A DNA stretch of 17,582 nucleotides from VFMC01 sp044238435 (GCA_044238435.1 JBIIDH010000076.1:1-17582), one strand, 5' to 3'. Counted from the first letter of the stretch, positions 7,311 to 15,056 are shown. Program-made: numbers and translations. The notes: generated by a model from the letters alone, not told the origin.

Positions 7311-7337
7311 CTGCCGCGGCGGGTCAGGCCGCAGCGG
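7311..7337. terminator. Weak hairpin in the convergent gap (possible terminator)
   Basis: GCGGC (7316-7320) can pair with GCCGC (7328-7332) around a 7-base loop, and 4 further pairs form beyond one mismatch. It lies between the converging stops of the fusion protein and the metal permease, and includes the permease stop. There is no T-tract. In DNA this GC-rich such pairing can be chance. Confidence 0.22.
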
Positions 7338-8184
7338 GGTGATGGTCGAGGCCGGCCACCCGGGCGCGGGTGCGCACACCGACCGAGATGTACACCGCCA
7401 GGAACACGGCGGTGCCGACGAGGATGATGACGGCGCCGCTGGGCACGTCGGCGTACCAGCTGGCGTACATGCCCACCACACCGATGGCAGCACCCAGCAC
7501 GGGCGACAGCACCAGCATGCGCCCGAACGAGTCGGTGAGCAGACGGGCCGTGGCAGCAGGCAGCACCAACATGGCCGAGATCAGCAGCACACCGACCACG
7601 CGAACGGTGACCAGGATGGTGGCCGACAGCATCGCCATGAGTACAGCCTCCATCAGCCCCACGTTCACGCCGCTCACGCCGGCCACATCGGGGTCGAAGA
7701 TCGAGAACAGCAGGCGCCGGTACAGCAGCACCACCACCAGCACACTGCCCAGACCCACGATCGACACGGCGACGATGTCGCTGGTGAACACGCCCAGCAC
7801 GTTGCCGAACAGCACGGCGTCGATACTGCGCTGGGCCTGACCGAACCGGGCCTGCAGCGCGAGGCCCATCGCGAACGAGGCAGTGGTGATGACCCCGATG
7901 GCGGCATCGGCGCCGATGATGCGCCGCCGCGACACCCGGCCGATCATCAACCCCGAGGTGAGCCCCCAGAAACCGGCGCCGATGAAGAAGTTCACGCCCA
8001 GCACGGCGGCCAGGGCCGCGCCGCCGAACACGGCATGACTGAGCCCGTGGCCGATGTAGCTCATCCCGCGCAGCACCACGAACACACCCACCAGGCCGCA
8101 CAGCGCACCGGTGAGTGCAGCGATGACGAGACCGTTGCGGAAGAACTCGAACCCGAACGGGCTGAGGAGGTCGACCGCGATCAT
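7324..8184 (-). CDS. Zn/Mn-type ABC transporter permease (ABC-3 family, ZnuB/MntB-like)
   Basis: 286 residues, strongly hydrophobic, with about eight to nine membrane segments. It begins LLSPFGFEFFRNGLVIAAL, followed by GVFVVLRGMSYIGHGLSHAVFGGAALA, the region that in ZnuB/MntB permeases contains the conserved Ser-His-Ala near the ATPase contact. Later segments VVGVLLISAMLVLPAATARLL and GMYASWYADVPSGAVIILVGTAVF are also typical of the family. It would carry a divalent metal through the membrane as part of a dimer powered by the ATPase encoded just upstream. The start ATG 8184 overlaps the ATPase stop (ATGA, 8181-8184), so translation is coupled. The gene ends 21 bases from the convergent fusion-protein gene. 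Zinc versus manganese cannot be settled from the permease. Confidence 0.93.
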   Translation of the reverse strand: MIAVDLLSPFGFEFFRNGLVIAALTGALCGLVGVFVVLRGMSYIGHGLSHAVFGGAALAAVLGVNFFIGAGFWGLTSGLMIGRVSRRRIIGADAAIGVITTASFAMGLALQARFGQAQRSIDAVLFGNVLGVFTSDIVAVSIVGLGSVLVVVLLYRRLLFSIFDPDVAGVSGVNVGLMEAVLMAMLSATILVTVRVVGVLLISAMLVLPAATARLLTDSFGRMLVLSPVLGAAIGVVGMYASWYADVPSGAVIILVGTAVFLAVYISVGVRTRARVAGLDHHPAAA

Positions 8185-8990
8185 GCCGACAATCGCCGCA
8201 GCCGGGTGCGCAACAGTTCGTCGCCGTGTTCCAGCACCACCGGCAGGCCGCCGTGGGCCAGCACCTCCATCGGTGCGCCATAGGTGCGTTCGAGCACCTC
8301 GGGCGTGAGCACCTCGTGCGGGCTGCCGTCGGCCACGACGGTGCGGTTGAAGCACACCAGGCGCGGCAGGTGCGCCGCGAGCCCGTTGAGGTCGTGCGTG
8401 GTCAGCACGATGGCGATGCCCTGCCCGTTCGGCGGGGCCTCGTTCAGGTCGGCGAGCACGTGCAACACCTCGTGGCGGGTGCGCACGTCGATACCGGCTG
8501 TGGGTTCGTCGAGCACCAGCAGATCGGGCTGCTGCACCAGCGCCCGGGCCAGGAACACACGCTGCTGCTGACCACCCGACAGTTCGCGGATGTGGCGGCC
8601 GCCGAGGCCAGTGAGGCCCAGCCGGTCGAGCACCTCGTTGATGCGACGGCGTTCGCCTGCCGAGACCCGTGGCCACCACCAGCGGTCGGGGGCGATGCTC
8701 ATCGCCACCACCTCGGCCACCGTGACCGGGAAGTTCCAGTCGACGGTCTCGAGCTGGGGCACCGATGCGACTCGCAGCCCTGGGGCCAGCGTGACGTGGC
8801 CGTGCACCGGACGAACCGAGCCCAGCAGTGCCTTCAGCAGCGTGGTCTTGCCGGCGCCCGAGGGGCCGACGATGCCCACGAACTCGCCGCGGCGGACAGT
8901 GAGGTCGACATGGTCGACCACCGGCACCGCACCGTAGGCACAGGTGACATGGCTGAGCTCGACGACGACGTCGTTGCCGGGTCCGGTCAC
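8181..8990 (-). CDS. Zn/Mn-type ABC transporter ATP-binding protein (ZnuC/MntA-like)
   Basis: 269 residues with all ABC ATPase motifs: Walker A GPSGAGKTT (42-50), Q-loop around Q79 (VPQLETVDWNFPVTV, characteristic of metal importers), signature LSGGQQQR (137-144), Walker B LLVLDEPTAGID (157-168) and the H-loop His199 in LTTHD. A roughly 60-residue C-terminal tail follows. It hydrolyses ATP at the inner face of the membrane to drive the permease. Start GTG 8990 overlaps the substrate-binding-protein stop (GTGA, 8987-8990) and its own stop overlaps the permease ATG, so all three subunits are coupled in the order binding protein, ATPase, permease. Confidence 0.95.
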   Translation of the reverse strand: MTGPGNDVVVELSHVTCAYGAVPVVDHVDLTVRRGEFVGIVGPSGAGKTTLLKALLGSVRPVHGHVTLAPGLRVASVPQLETVDWNFPVTVAEVVAMSIAPDRWWWPRVSAGERRRINEVLDRLGLTGLGGRHIRELSGGQQQRVFLARALVQQPDLLVLDEPTAGIDVRTRHEVLHVLADLNEAPPNGQGIAIVLTTHDLNGLAAHLPRLVCFNRTVVADGSPHEVLTPEVLERTYGAPMEVLAHGGLPVVLEHGDELLRTRLRRLSA

Positions 8991-10045
8991 TGCGGGTACA
9001 CAGCGGTGTCGGGGCCCACATCGGCCACATCGACTGTCGCGAGCGCCGACGGGTCGCCACCGAGCGCCTCGAGCATGGTGACGTAGTTGAACCGCATCAG
9101 CCCCAGCCAGGTGTGCTCGGGGTCGCCGGGTTCGCCGAGCAGGTCGTCGTCGCGCAACACGTCGATGTAGCGCACCCCGGTTTCGGCGCCGATCTGCTCG
9201 AGCACCGTCGACGGGAACACCTCGCTACCGAAGATGGCCTGCACCCCGGTGCCACGCACCTGCTCGATGAGCGCTGCCACGTCCTTGGCCGACGGCTCGG
9301 CGAACGACGACGGCTGAATGGCACCGATGACCGACCAGCCGTAGTGCTTGGCGAAGTAGGCGTAGGCGTCGTGGTAGGTGAGCAGTTGGCGCTGCTCGGC
9401 GGGCAGCGTGGCCGTCGCCTCGGCCATGGCCGCGTCGAGAGCGTCGATCTTGGCTGCGAAGGCGGTGAAGTTGGCCTCGTAGGTGGCGGCGTTCGCCGGG
9501 TCGGCGGCCACCAGCGAATCGCGCACCACCTCGGCGTAGTCGCGGCCCATCGGCGGGTTGGTCCACAAGTGCGGGTTCGGCTTGCCGCCGTCCTCGGGGA
9601 ACGAGAAGTCGAACACCCACTCGTCGCGGGGCAGCACTGCGGTGCCCAGTTCGCAGCGCACCGCGCCGTCGGCAGCGTTGGCCTCGGCCAGCGTGCGGGT
9701 GGGATCTTCCAGGCCCAGGCCGTTCAGGAACACGATGTCGGCCTGCTCGAGCGTGGCCGCCACGCTGGGCGGCGGCTCGTAGGTGTGGCTGTTGGTGCCC
9801 TCGGGCACCACGCCGGTGACCACCGTGGGGGTGCCCGAGGCGATGTTGGCGATGATGCTGGTGAGCGGCGCCACCGTGGAGGCGACGCGGAGCGGCCGTC
9901 CATCGACAGCTGCCCGCTTCGGGCATGCATCGGCCTGCGACGGGATGGCCGGGCTGTCGGCGGACTCGTCGCCTCCGCAGGAGGCGAGCAGCATGACGAG
10001 TGTCAACGTACCGGCGAGTCGCCTCTGGGGGGTGAGGGAACGCAT
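8987..10045 (-). CDS. Metal (probably zinc) ABC transporter substrate-binding lipoprotein (ZnuA-like, cluster A-I)
   Basis: 352 residues. The N-terminus is a lipoprotein signal: basic start (MRSLTPQRR), hydrophobic stretch, and lipobox LASC with Cys23 as the lipidated residue. The mature part matches cluster A-I metal-binding proteins. Likely ligands are His87 (in NSHTYEPPPS), His159 (KPNPHLW), His225 (LLTYHDAYAYFAKHYGW) and Asp295 (YIDVLRDD). Having His where manganese proteins usually have Glu at the third ligand points to zinc, by analogy with ZnuA versus PsaA/MntC. There is no long His-rich loop of the kind many ZnuA proteins have. ATG 10045 has TAGGGT 6 bases upstream, inside the 26-base gap after the P450 gene, so the operon probably has its own leaderless promoter. 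I found no clear Zur-type palindrome. Confidence 0.93.
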   Translation of the reverse strand: MRSLTPQRRLAGTLTLVMLLASCGGDESADSPAIPSQADACPKRAAVDGRPLRVASTVAPLTSIIANIASGTPTVVTGVVPEGTNSHTYEPPPSVAATLEQADIVFLNGLGLEDPTRTLAEANAADGAVRCELGTAVLPRDEWVFDFSFPEDGGKPNPHLWTNPPMGRDYAEVVRDSLVAADPANAATYEANFTAFAAKIDALDAAMAEATATLPAEQRQLLTYHDAYAYFAKHYGWSVIGAIQPSSFAEPSAKDVAALIEQVRGTGVQAIFGSEVFPSTVLEQIGAETGVRYIDVLRDDDLLGEPGDPEHTWLGLMRFNYVTMLEALGGDPSALATVDVADVGPDTAVYPQ

Positions 10046-10051
10046 CAGCCG

Positions 10052-10057
10052 ACCCTA
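10052..10057 (-). promoter_or_regulatory. -10-like TAGGGT, leaderless start of the metal ABC operon
   Basis: TAGGGT on the minus strand, 6 bases (cggctg) before ATG 10045, within the 26-base gap after the P450 stop. The overlapping AGGG could instead serve as a weak Shine-Dalgarno if the operon is read through from the P450 gene. Confidence 0.38.
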
Positions 10058-10071
10058 TCCGCGCATCGGTG

Positions 10072-11286
10072 TCAGCGCGCCCGGAAGCCCAGATCGAAAC
10101 GACGAACGGCCCTGGCGAAGATGTTCGACTCGACCTCGGGTTCGGTGACCGCACGCAGGTCGGCGACCCGTTGGGCCAGTTGCCCGAACACCGCAGCCAG
10201 CGATGCACGCGCCACATGCGTACCGATGCACAGGTGCGTGCCGAAGCCGAACGCGATCTGGGGGTTGGGGTTGCGGCGGATGTCGAACCGGAACGGGTCG
10301 GTGAACACCGCTTCGTCGCGGTTGGCCGACGGGTACAGCAGGATGATGCGGTCGCCGCGCTGCACCGGCTGGTCGCCGATCATCGCGTCGGCGCCCGCCC
10401 GGCGGAACATGTTGTTCAGCGGCGTCACCCAGCGCAGCACCTCCTCCACGGCACCGGGCACCAGCGACGGGTCGGCAGCGATGGCGTCCCACTGCTCGGG
10501 GTGGTCGACGAAGGCGCGCAGGCCGTGGCTGATGGCGGTGCGGGTGGTCTCGGCGCCGCCGCTGATGAACAGGCCCACCTCGTGCACGATGGCGGCCGGC
10601 GGCAACGGCTGGCCGTCGATGGTGGCGTGCACCCACTCGCTGATGAGGTCGGCCTGCGGGTTCGTGTACTTGTCGCGGGCGATCTCGCCCAACGCCGTGG
10701 CGAACTCCATGTTGGCGGCGATGAACTCGGTGAACGTGTGGCCGTCGCGCTCGCGCATGTCGATGCGCATCAGCCGCTCGCTCCAGCTCTTCAGGTGCGG
10801 CCACATGTGCTCGGGGTAACCGAGCAGGCGACAGGTGAGGCGGGCGGGCAGTTGGCCGGCCAGTGCGTCGACCACCTCCACGCCCTCGGGAGAGGTACCC
10901 GGCTCGATCATCGCGTCGATCAGTTCGGCGGCGAGCGTGTCGATCTCGGCGCGCCGCTGGGCGATGGCCGCGCCGGTGAAGTAGCCCTGCACCAGCATGC
11001 GCTGCTGACGGTGGCGCGGATCGTCCTGGGCGATCATGTTGATCTCGTCGGGCGACCAGATGGCGCGATAGCCCTGGCCCGACAGGAACACGCTGCTGCG
11101 CCGCTCGACCTCTTTCAGGTCGGCGTGGCGGGTGATGCCCCACAGGCCGTTGCGGCGGTCGCGGTAGACGGGCTCGTTGGCCCGCATCCACGTCCACACG
11201 TCGTGCGGGTTGCGGCGGTAGAGCTCGGGGTCGAGCAGGTCGACGACGAGGCGATCGGTGGCGGGTGCGGAGTCGAGAGCCGTCAT
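10072..11286 (-). CDS. Cytochrome P450
   Basis: 404 residues, the usual size of a soluble bacterial P450. The heme-binding loop FGFGTHLCIG (346-355) carries the thiolate ligand Cys353. The K-helix ExxR is E282-R285 (EEVLRW). The I-helix oxygen-activation motif reads GGAETT (243-248), with Gly in place of the usual first Ala of A-G-x-E-T-T. The ETTR pattern and general layout recall the CYP124/125/142 group, which oxidise sterol side chains and branched lipids, but I cannot assign a family from motifs alone. No ferredoxin or ferredoxin reductase gene is adjacent, so the redox partners must be elsewhere. Upstream of ATG 11286 only an imperfect TATCCC (11293-11298) sits at the leaderless distance. 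A hairpin at 11321-11349 separates it from the nitroreductase gene upstream. Confidence 0.95.
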   Translation of the reverse strand: MTALDSAPATDRLVVDLLDPELYRRNPHDVWTWMRANEPVYRDRRNGLWGITRHADLKEVERRSSVFLSGQGYRAIWSPDEINMIAQDDPRHRQQRMLVQGYFTGAAIAQRRAEIDTLAAELIDAMIEPGTSPEGVEVVDALAGQLPARLTCRLLGYPEHMWPHLKSWSERLMRIDMRERDGHTFTEFIAANMEFATALGEIARDKYTNPQADLISEWVHATIDGQPLPPAAIVHEVGLFISGGAETTRTAISHGLRAFVDHPEQWDAIAADPSLVPGAVEEVLRWVTPLNNMFRRAGADAMIGDQPVQRGDRIILLYPSANRDEAVFTDPFRFDIRRNPNPQIAFGFGTHLCIGTHVARASLAAVFGQLAQRVADLRAVTEPEVESNIFARAVRRFDLGFRAR

Positions 11287-11320
11287 GCCCTTGGGATAGC
11301 ACGCCGGAGGAGGGCCGGGT

Positions 11321-11349
11321 CGGGTCGGAGCGGCCTTGCTGCCGACCCG
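11321..11349 (-). terminator. GC-rich hairpin after the nitroreductase gene (terminator candidate)
   Basis: CGGGTCGG (11321-11328) pairs perfectly with CCGACCCG (11342-11349). The stem extends by AGC/GCT (11329-11331 with 11338-11340) across one bulged base (11341), leaving a 6-base loop. It starts one base after the nitroreductase stop and precedes the P450 start. It has no T-tract, so it would be an atypical high-GC terminator or an mRNA 3'-end stabiliser. Confidence 0.45.
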
Positions 11350-11350
11350 T

Positions 11351-12019
11351 TCAGCGCCGCTTGTCGCCCCAGCGGTCCCAGTGCGTCACCGCGGCCACCG
11401 GCTTACGGGGCGCCACACCGAACCGGCCCGTCGGATGGCCGAGCGGCGTGAGGGCCGCCACCTCGAACTTCCCAGCGGGCACGCCCAGCAGATCGAGCAG
11501 TTCGGCACTGCGGATGCGGATGACCGTGGTGAGCGCCGTACCCAGGCCCAGGGCCCGGGCAGCGACACAGAAGTTCTGCACGGCCGGGTACACGCTGGCG
11601 TCGAGGCGGCCGATGTCCATCGGGCCCTCGGCGTCGACCGAGCCCCACGGGATGAGTGGCTGCAGGAACACCACGATCACCGGTACCTCGCCGAGGTGGT
11701 CGGCCAGGTGGCGGCTGGCGTCGCGGCTGCGCTTCCATGCGGCCGCACGTTCGGCGTCGGGGAACTCGCTCGGCTCGGGCAGCGAGCGCTCGTAGCGGTC
11801 GAACGCCTCGCGGTACAGCCGGCCCAACTCGGCCCGCAATGCAGGGTCCTGCACCACCACGTACTGCTGGGGCTGCACGTTGCCACCGCTGGGCCCCTGC
11901 TGGGCGGCTCGCAGGCAGGTGACGATGTCGTCGTCGCTGACCGGGCGGTCGCTGTAGCGACGCATCGCCCGGGTGGTCATGATCGTCTCGATCGCGTCGA
12001 GGTGCTCGTCCACCGTCAT
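11351..12019 (-). CDS. Nitroreductase family protein (FMN-dependent)
   Basis: 222 residues. FMN-binding motifs of the nitroreductase fold: TTRAMRRYSDRPV near the N-terminus (15-27; the Arg pair contacts the FMN phosphate), AAQQGPSGGNVQPQQYVVV (38-56), and a late ARALGLGTALTTV segment (155-166), where the family packs over the flavin. Members are NAD(P)H-dependent homodimers reducing nitro groups, quinones or enones, or cleaving iodotyrosines; the substrate is not clear. ATG 12019 overlaps the crotonase stop (ATGA, 12016-12019), and the bases just before it (GAGGGGAG) could act as a very close ribosome-binding site, so it is translated with the crotonase gene. A strong hairpin follows its stop. 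Confidence 0.9.
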   Translation of the reverse strand: MTVDEHLDAIETIMTTRAMRRYSDRPVSDDDIVTCLRAAQQGPSGGNVQPQQYVVVQDPALRAELGRLYREAFDRYERSLPEPSEFPDAERAAAWKRSRDASRHLADHLGEVPVIVVFLQPLIPWGSVDAEGPMDIGRLDASVYPAVQNFCVAARALGLGTALTTVIRIRSAELLDLLGVPAGKFEVAALTPLGHPTGRFGVAPRKPVAAVTHWDRWGDKRR

Positions 12020-12819
12020 CTCCCCTCGAAGGTGGGTGTGCGCTTGTCGCGCAGCGCGTCCATCGCCTCGGCGTGATCGTGCGACAAGAAGCACGGCATC
12101 TCCATCGCCGTCGACAGGTCGAAGCTGTCGAGCAGCGCCCGCTTCAGATGCGCGTTCACGGCGATCTTGGTGCCCTTCACCGCCAGCGGCGGCTGGGCGG
12201 CCAGTCGCTCGGCCCAGGCGAGTGCGCGGGCGTTCACGTCGGCGGGGGCGCACACCTCGGCCGCCACACCGAGGCGCAGCGCCTCGTCGGCGGTGAGCGG
12301 CTCGCCGAGCAGCAGATGCTTCTTCGCCGCCAACGGGCCGAGCAGCCACGGCCACACCGCGGTGCCACCGTCGCCGGCCACCAACCCCACGTTCACGTGC
12401 GGGTCGATGATGACGGCACGCTCGCTCATCACGATCAGGTCGCACAGCAGCGCCACCGAGGCACCCAGGCCTGCCGCCGCGCCGTTCAGCGCGCACACGA
12501 TGGGGATCTCCACGTCGAGCAGGTCCCAGATGATCTGCTTCGCCTCGCGGCGCAGCGCGTCGAGCGGCTCCATCCGGCGCAATTGCGGGAACCAGTCGAA
12601 GTCGCCACCCGCGCTGAAGGCCCGCTTCTCGCCGCCGGTCAGCACCACGGCACGCGCATCGCCCACCGTCTTCAGCCACCGGAACAGCGCCGCCATGTCG
12701 CGGTGCAGCACATCGTCGACGGCGTTCATCGGCGAGTCGGGCCGGTCGATGGTGACGGTGACGATGTGGCCCGACCGCTCGATGCGGATCGTGTCCATCG
12801 CAGGCGGGGCAGGGCTCAT
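12016..12819 (-). CDS. Enoyl-CoA hydratase/isomerase (crotonase) family protein
   Basis: 267 residues from ATG 12819. The crotonase fold is clear: TVTIDRPDSPMNAVDDVLHRD (the CoA-binding start), the first oxyanion-hole loop FSAGGDFDWF (68-77), the second LNGAAAGLGASVALLCD (111-127) and VGLVAGDGGTAVWP. Aligned by eye with rat mitochondrial hydratase, the two catalytic glutamates correspond to Ser121 and His141 here, so a standard hydratase reaction looks unlikely; Asp150 in AGDGG is a candidate acid/base. An isomerase, thioesterase or other acyl-CoA reaction is possible. ATG 12819 is chosen because TAGTGT lies 8 bases upstream; ATG 12798 would give 260 residues. It is coupled to the nitroreductase gene and divergent from the GH18-like gene. 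Confidence 0.9.
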   Translation of the reverse strand: MSPAPPAMDTIRIERSGHIVTVTIDRPDSPMNAVDDVLHRDMAALFRWLKTVGDARAVVLTGGEKRAFSAGGDFDWFPQLRRMEPLDALRREAKQIIWDLLDVEIPIVCALNGAAAGLGASVALLCDLIVMSERAVIIDPHVNVGLVAGDGGTAVWPWLLGPLAAKKHLLLGEPLTADEALRLGVAAEVCAPADVNARALAWAERLAAQPPLAVKGTKIAVNAHLKRALLDSFDLSTAMEMPCFLSHDHAEAMDALRDKRTPTFEGR

Positions 12820-12827
12820 CGACGCCG

Positions 12828-12833
12828 ACACTA
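12828..12833 (-). promoter_or_regulatory. -10-like TAGTGT, leaderless start of the crotonase operon
   Basis: TAGTGT on the minus strand, 8 bases before ATG 12819. It decides the start in favour of 12819 over 12798. The divergent GH18-like promoter lies 13 bases away on the other strand. Confidence 0.42.
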
Positions 12834-12846
12834 GGGCCCCGGACAG

Positions 12847-12852
12847 TAGGCT
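12847..12852 (+). promoter_or_regulatory. -10-like TAGGCT, leaderless start of the GH18-like gene
   Basis: TAGGCT, 8 bases (cgcccacc) before ATG 12861; no Shine-Dalgarno is present. Confidence 0.38.
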
Positions 12853-12860
12853 CGCCCACC

Positions 12861-14042
12861 ATGGCCGAGCCGTCGTCGTCCCGCGGCCGTCTGGCACCCA
12901 TCGGCATCGCCCTGGCCGGCATCGTGGCCATCGTCGTGGTGGGGCTCGCCTGGCCGAAGGGCGAGTGGCAGCGAAGCGGTGCGCCCATCACGGTCAGCGG
13001 CTGGGCGCCGTACTGGCAGCCCGACTCGGCGCTGGCCTCGTTCACCGACAATGCCGACCTGTTCGCCGACGTCGCCCTGGTGGCCTACTCGGCCCGCGGT
13101 GCCACCGAGGTGGTGCCGTTCGAGGGCATGCCCGATGGCACGATCGAGCAGTATCGAACCGCCACTGCAGCGGCCGGGGTACCACTCATCGCCACCGTGT
13201 TCGACAACGCCGGCGAGGGCGTGATGGCCGGGGTGCTGGCCGACCCCACCCAACGCACAGCCCATGTCGCCACGCTCGTCGCCCTGGTGCGCGACGGCGA
13301 CTATGCCGGTATCGAACTCGACTACGAGGTGTTCGCCTTCGGTGACAGTCGCTCCACCTGGGCCACCACCCGACCGAACTGGATCGCCTTCCTCGGCGAA
13401 CTCGACTCCGCGCTCGAGCCCACGGGAGCCTCGCTGATGGTGGCCGTGCCGCCCGTGTACGACGGCGGGCAGTCCGACATCAGCGGCTACTGGGTGTACG
13501 ACTACGAGGCGATGGGGAAGATCGTCGACCGCATCCGCATCATGGCCTACGACTACTCGCTCGCGAAGCCCGGGCCGATCGCCCCCATCGAATGGGTCGA
13601 CGACCTGGTGCAGGCGGCATCCGAACTGGTCGACCCGGCGAAGCTCGACCTCGGCATCCCCACCTACGGCTACGACTGGGTGCTCGGCGTCTCCGGCACC
13701 TGCCCCGACGGCGAGACACCTGAACGCCGCGCCATCTCCAACGCCCGCGCAGCGCGCGAGATCGCGGCGCGCAGCATCACCCCGGTGTGGGACGAGACCA
13801 CCGCCGAGTACGCCTTCGACTATGTCGACACGCTCACCGGGCCCGATGCCAACGGCGCCACCGTCACCTGCACCGTGTCGCGCACGGTGCGCTACCCGGG
13901 CGCCGATGGTGCGCAACGCCGGGCCTACATCGCCCACCGCAACGACCTGCACGGTGTTGCGCTGTGGGCGCTGGGCAACGACGACCCCGCCACCTGGGCA
14001 GGCATCCGTGCCGCCCGCCTGGGTCAGATGAACAACGAGTGA
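12861..14042 (+). CDS. Membrane-anchored glycoside hydrolase family 18-like protein
   Basis: 393 residues. A hydrophobic stretch at residues 12-31 (IGIALAGIVAIVVVGLAW) after a short basic start is a signal anchor, so the enzyme domain should face outward. The rest is a GH18-type barrel like spore-coat YaaH/SleL: SGWAPYW (46-52) for strand 1, the catalytic strand AGIELDYE (149-156) with Glu156 as the probable acid and Asp154 retained, IRIMAYDYS (225-233), and a late HGVALWALGNDDP for the last strand with its Trp. The consensus DGxDxDxE is altered to AGIELDYE. Family members cut beta-1,4-GlcNAc linkages in chitin or peptidoglycan; no chitin-binding or LysM domain is present, so cell-wall glycan is the likelier target. 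The PPK2 gene starts 42 bases downstream with its own -10-like element. Confidence 0.85.
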   Translation: MAEPSSSRGRLAPIGIALAGIVAIVVVGLAWPKGEWQRSGAPITVSGWAPYWQPDSALASFTDNADLFADVALVAYSARGATEVVPFEGMPDGTIEQYRTATAAAGVPLIATVFDNAGEGVMAGVLADPTQRTAHVATLVALVRDGDYAGIELDYEVFAFGDSRSTWATTRPNWIAFLGELDSALEPTGASLMVAVPPVYDGGQSDISGYWVYDYEAMGKIVDRIRIMAYDYSLAKPGPIAPIEWVDDLVQAASELVDPAKLDLGIPTYGYDWVLGVSGTCPDGETPERRAISNARAAREIAARSITPVWDETTAEYAFDYVDTLTGPDANGATVTCTVSRTVRYPGADGAQRRAYIAHRNDLHGVALWALGNDDPATWAGIRAARLGQMNNE

Positions 14043-14071
14043 ATGCCCACGGTCGGGGCCTGACGGCTGCC

Positions 14072-14077
14072 TAACGT
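14072..14077 (+). promoter_or_regulatory. -10-like TAACGT, leaderless start of ppk2
   Basis: TAACGT, 7 bases (cgcgctc) before GTG 14085. The 9-base string TAACGTCGC here is repeated exactly before the acyl-CoA synthetase at the right edge. Confidence 0.48.
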
Positions 14078-14084
14078 CGCGCTC

Positions 14085-15056
14085 GTGGACGACGCCAACG
14101 ACCTGTCGAGACACCACGCCGCCGCCGAGCTCGACCGCATCATCGATGCGTTGCGCACGATGTCGCCCGAGGAGATCATCGAGCGCGGCTACGCCGTGGA
14201 GGGCACGTTCGACGAGGTCGACGACCCGGTGCTGCTCGGTCCCGACGGCCTGCCGATGCAGACCTGGCGCGAGGGCTACCCGTACACCGAGCGGATGACC
14301 AGGCCCGAGTACGAGCAGGTGAAGCGCGGACTGCAGATCGAACTGCTGAAGGCCCAGACCTGGATCAAGGACACCGGCCACAAACTGGTGGTGCTGTTCG
14401 AGGGTCGCGACGCCGCCGGCAAGGGCGGCACCATCAAGCGGTTCATGGAACACCTCAACCCGCGTGGCGCTACTGCCGTGGCGCTGTCGGCGCCCAGCGA
14501 GCGCGAGCGGGGCGAGTGGTACTTCCAGCGCTACGTGGGTCACCTGCCCACGCAGGGCGAGATCGTCTTCTTCGACCGCTCGTGGTACAACCGGGCCGCC
14601 GTCGAGCGGGTGATGGGCTACTGCACCCAGTCCGAGTACCGCGAGTTCATGCGCGCGGTGCCGCAGTTCGAACGGATGCTGGTGAACGCCGACACCACGC
14701 TCGTGAAGCTGTGGTTCTCGGTGTCGCGGCGCGAGCAGATCACCCGCTTCACCATCCGCCGCATCGACCCGGTGCGACAGTGGAAGCTGAGCCCCAACGA
14801 CATCGCCTCGCTCGACCGGTGGGACGAGTACACGGCAGCGAAGGCCGAGATGTTCCGGCGCACCTCCACCGCGTTCGCACCGTGGACCGTCGTGCGCAGC
14901 AACGACAAGAAGCGCGGGCGAGTGAACGCCATGCGCCATGTGCTGAGCGTGCTGCCCTACGACGACAAGGACACCGCGCTGGTGGGCGAACCCGACCCGC
15001 TCATCGTGGGCCCGCCCGATCGGGTGTCGCCCGACCTCGGCGAGCCCGGGCACTGA
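14085..15056 (+). CDS. ppk2: Polyphosphate kinase 2 (class I PPK2)
   Basis: 323 residues. A nucleoside-diphosphate-transferring PPK2 domain has Walker A GRDAAGKGGTIKR (107-119), Walker B VFFDRSWYNRA (161-171), and the basic lid segment with RREQITRF followed by RRIDPVRQWKLS. The sequence WIKDTGHKLVVLFEGRDAAGKG is highly characteristic of the family. PPK2 uses polyphosphate to phosphorylate nucleotides. The single domain and 300-residue size indicate class I, the NDP-phosphorylating type, by family knowledge. GTG 14085 has TAACGT 7 bases upstream and no Shine-Dalgarno. The gene converges on the HsaA-like gene with 6 bases between stops, inside a perfect palindrome (15053-15066). Confidence 0.95.
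   Translation: MDDANDLSRHHAAAELDRIIDALRTMSPEEIIERGYAVEGTFDEVDDPVLLGPDGLPMQTWREGYPYTERMTRPEYEQVKRGLQIELLKAQTWIKDTGHKLVVLFEGRDAAGKGGTIKRFMEHLNPRGATAVALSAPSERERGEWYFQRYVGHLPTQGEIVFFDRSWYNRAAVERVMGYCTQSEYREFMRAVPQFERMLVNADTTLVKLWFSVSRREQITRFTIRRIDPVRQWKLSPNDIASLDRWDEYTAAKAEMFRRTSTAFAPWTVVRSNDKKRGRVNAMRHVLSVLPYDDKDTALVGEPDPLIVGPPDRVSPDLGEPGH

Noticed and set aside
10046..10071. Zur operator upstream of the metal-binding lipoprotein
   Set aside because: The 26-base gap has no palindrome of the size or AT-content expected for a Zur site.
12831..15053. A 740-codon open frame on the minus strand opposite the GH18-like and ppk2 genes
   Set aside because: It is the antisense of two genes with clear conserved motifs; its own translation is low-complexity with no recognisable domain. 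Long antisense frames are expected at this GC content.
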